DNA from: Silanimonas lenta DSM 16282
GTDB lineage: Bacteria > Pseudomonadota > Gammaproteobacteria > Xanthomonadales > Xanthomonadaceae
DNA: 64,000 nt
Assembly (NCBI RefSeq): GCF_000429065.1
Contig: NZ_AUBD01000001.1
Coordinates: 372,001 to 436,000, forward strand
Reading direction: 5' to 3'
Both the position numbers and the translations under genes were made by a program. This document shows, piece by piece, positions 62,451 through 64,000 of the stretch (position 1 is the stretch's first letter; each line of letters opens with the position of its first letter). The notes below the pieces were generated by a model, which was not told where the DNA came from, did not search any database, and saw only the letters and a program-made list of their open reading frames with translations.

Positions 62451-63917
62451 TCAGCCGCCGCGGGCGGCCCTCGCGGCATCGCCGCGCTCGCCGCGGAGCC
62501 GCTCGAAATAGCCCGGCTCCACCCCGGTGACGTATTCGCCGGAGAAGCAGGACGTATCAAAGCCGCTGATCCGCTGCTTTGGCCCCGCCACCGCCGCCTC
62601 GAGGTCTTCCAGGTCCTGGTAGACCAGCCAGTCGCAGCCCAGGAACTGCTGGATCTCCGCCTCGCTGCGGCCATGCGCCACCAGTTCCTCGGCGGCCGGC
62701 ATGTCGATGCCATAGATGTTGGGATGGCGTACCGGCGGCGCGGCGGAGGCGAGATAGACCTTCTTCGCCCCGGCCTCGCGCGCCATCTGCACGATCTGCT
62801 GGCTGGTGGTGCCGCGCACGATGGAATCGTCCACCAGCAGCACCACGCGGTTGCGGAACTCCAGCGGGATCGGGTTCAGCTTGCGCCGCACCGACTTCGT
62901 GCGCAGCGCCTGCCCCGGCATGATGAAGGTACGGCCGACGTAGCGGTTCTTGACGAAGCCCTCGCGGTACTTCACGCCGATGGTGTTGGCCAGTTCCAGT
63001 GCCGCGTCGCGGGAGGAATCGGGGATCGGGATGACGGTGTCGATGTCGTGCTCCGGCCAGAGGCGCAGGATCTTCTCGCCGAGCTTCTGGCCCATGCGCA
63101 TGCGCGCCTTGTGCACCGAGACGGTGTCGATCATCGAATCGGGCCGGGCGAAGTACACGAACTCGAAGATGCAGGGCGCGAAGCGGCCGGGTTCGGCCAC
63201 CACCTCGGCATGCAGTTCGCCGCGCTCGGTGACCACGATGGCCTCGCCGGGACGCACGTCGCGCACGAGGGTGAAACCGAGCAGGTCGAGCGCCACCGAC
63301 TCCGAGGCCAGCGCCCATTCCTCGCCTTCCGGGGTCTCGCGCCGGCCGAGCACCAGCGGGCGGATGCCGTTGGGGTCGCGGAAGGCAACGAGGCCGAGGC
63401 CCATCACCAGCGCCACCACGGCATACCCGCCGCGGGCACGGCGGTGCACCGCTCCCACCGCCGCCAGCGCCGCTTCCGGGCCGAGCGGCCCGCGCACTGC
63501 CAGCTCATGGGCCAGCACGTGCATCAGCACCTCGGAATCGGAGGTGGTGTTGACATGGCGGCGGTCCTGCTCGAACACCTCGCGGCGCAGCGATTCGGTG
63601 TTGATGAGGTTGCCGTTGTGGGCCAGCGCGATGCCGTAGGGCGCGCTGGTGTAGAAGGGCTGGGCCTCGTCGGAGCCGGCCGAGCCCGCCGTGGGGTAGC
63701 GGCAGTGGCCGATACCGAGGCGGCCGGTGAGTTCCTGCACGCCGCTGCGGGCGAATACGTCGGCCACCAGGCCGGTGCCCTTGTGCAGGCGGAAGCGCGA
63801 ACCGTCGATGGTGGCCATGCCGGCGGCATCCTGGCCGCGGTGCTGCAGCACCGTCAGGCCGTCATGGAGCCTCGCGGCCACGTCGCTGCGGCCGACGATG
63901 CCGATGATTCCGCACAT
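62451..63917 (-). CDS. purF: Amidophosphoribosyltransferase
   Basis: A 488-residue enzyme making phosphoribosylamine, the first committed step of purine synthesis. The N-terminal MCGIIGIVG gives the catalytic Cys after Met removal. The glutaminase domain (1-230) includes [14 protein letters not shown] and [10 protein letters not shown], and the phosphoribosyl domain has the PRPP loop [18 protein letters not shown]. Start ATG 63917 is directly next to the end of the partial upstream gene. DUF455 follows. Confidence 0.97.
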   Translation of the reverse strand: MCGIIGIVGRSDVAARLHDGLTVLQHRGQDAAGMATIDGSRFRLHKGTGLVADVFARSGVQELTGRLGIGHCRYPTAGSAGSDEAQPFYTSAPYGIALAHNGNLINTESLRREVFEQDRRHVNTTSDSEVLMHVLAHELAVRGPLGPEAALAAVGAVHRRARGGYAVVALVMGLGLVAFRDPNGIRPLVLGRRETPEGEEWALASESVALDLLGFTLVRDVRPGEAIVVTERGELHAEVVAEPGRFAPCIFEFVYFARPDSMIDTVSVHKARMRMGQKLGEKILRLWPEHDIDTVIPIPDSSRDAALELANTIGVKYREGFVKNRYVGRTFIMPGQALRTKSVRRKLNPIPLEFRNRVVLLVDDSIVRGTTSQQIVQMAREAGAKKVYLASAAPPVRHPNIYGIDMPAAEELVAHGRSEAEIQQFLGCDWLVYQDLEDLEAAVAGPKQRISGFDTSCFSGEYVTGVEPGYFERLRGERGDAARAARGG

Positions 63918-64000
63918 TCAGGGGGTCTCCGGAGCGTCTGGGGTCTGGGCCGCCGGCTCCCGCGCGGGCGCGGGCCGGGGGGCCGGAACGAGGAAATCGT
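63918..64000 (-). CDS. C-terminal end of a gene upstream of purF (probably cvpA), partial
   Basis: Only 26 codons plus the stop are in the window (stop at 63918-63920, minus strand). They encode a Pro/Ala-rich tail (PAPRPAPAREPAAQTPDAP). CvpA is very often the gene just before purF, so the call is by position; sequence alone does not show it. The stop codon directly abuts the purF start. Confidence 0.45.
   Translation of the reverse strand, partial: DFLVPAPRPAPAREPAAQTPDAPETP

Overview
The window is GC-rich, gene-dense chromosomal DNA with short intergenic gaps and many 4-base ATGA start/stop overlaps. No transposase, integrase, phage gene, CRISPR array or rRNA is visible. The gene content (cytochrome c maturation genes, MetX with the GSCKGST signature, minCDE, M2 dipeptidase, HutF-type histidine catabolism, LpxH, UMF1-type MFS) suggests a Lysobacterales/Xanthomonadales-like gammaproteobacterium. 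That assignment is an inference from gene content and GC bias, not a database match.

Layout. 1-3.8 kb: end of a ccm operon (ccmF partial, ccmG, ccmH, ccmI), then a MetX acyltransferase. 3.8-6.8 kb: tRNA-Leu(CAA), then a minus-strand operon of an MltD-like lytic transglycosylase, an alpha/beta hydrolase and a small P-loop kinase. 6.9-11.7 kb: HerA/YjgR-like ATPase coupled to an unknown membrane protein, an AbgT transporter, and greB. 11.7-20 kb (minus): DNA glycosylase, DUF4340 lipoprotein, a GldG/GldF/GldA-like ABC system, an SRPBCC protein and a NarL-type two-component pair. 20-25.3 kb: GNAT, minCDE, an unrecognised HEAGH-motif protein, a DMT exporter and a diguanylate cyclase. 25.3-32 kb: M2 peptidyl-dipeptidase, Bcr/CflA exporter, Atm1-type ABC transporter and UMF1 MFS. 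32-39 kb: methyltransferase, SrkA-like kinase, secreted cyclophilin, a peroxiredoxin with a histone-H1-like tail, a response regulator behind a 12-base poly-C tract, hutU and a secreted NPP phosphodiesterase.

39-50.4 kb holds two complete, non-identical Mrp/Pha-type multisubunit cation/proton antiporters arranged head to head around a 95-base spacer. The minus-strand set has fused A and B subunits (Pha-type). The plus-strand set has seven separate genes (Mnh-type).

50.4-64 kb: a stand-alone homoserine dehydrogenase behind an AT-rich inverted repeat, divergent hutF and hutI separated by a perfect palindrome, then a zinc-related block. That block contains a MerC-like protein overlapping the gene for small ribosomal protein bTHX, a ZnuD-like TonB receptor with a His-rich loop, a periplasmic M14 deacylase, a Zur-like Fur regulator and gltX. 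The window ends with a secreted cyclophilin plus lpxH, a DUF455 ferritin-like protein, purF and the last codons of a probable cvpA.

How it fits together. hutU, hutI and hutF cover three steps of histidine breakdown, but hutH and a formylglutamate deformylase are not in the window. MetX and the homoserine dehydrogenase feed methionine/cysteine/threonine synthesis from two separate places. The zinc block pairs uptake with its probable sensor. There are no gene-free stretches over about 300 bases; the larger gaps (about 95-130 bases) hold promoters, hairpins or inverted repeats.
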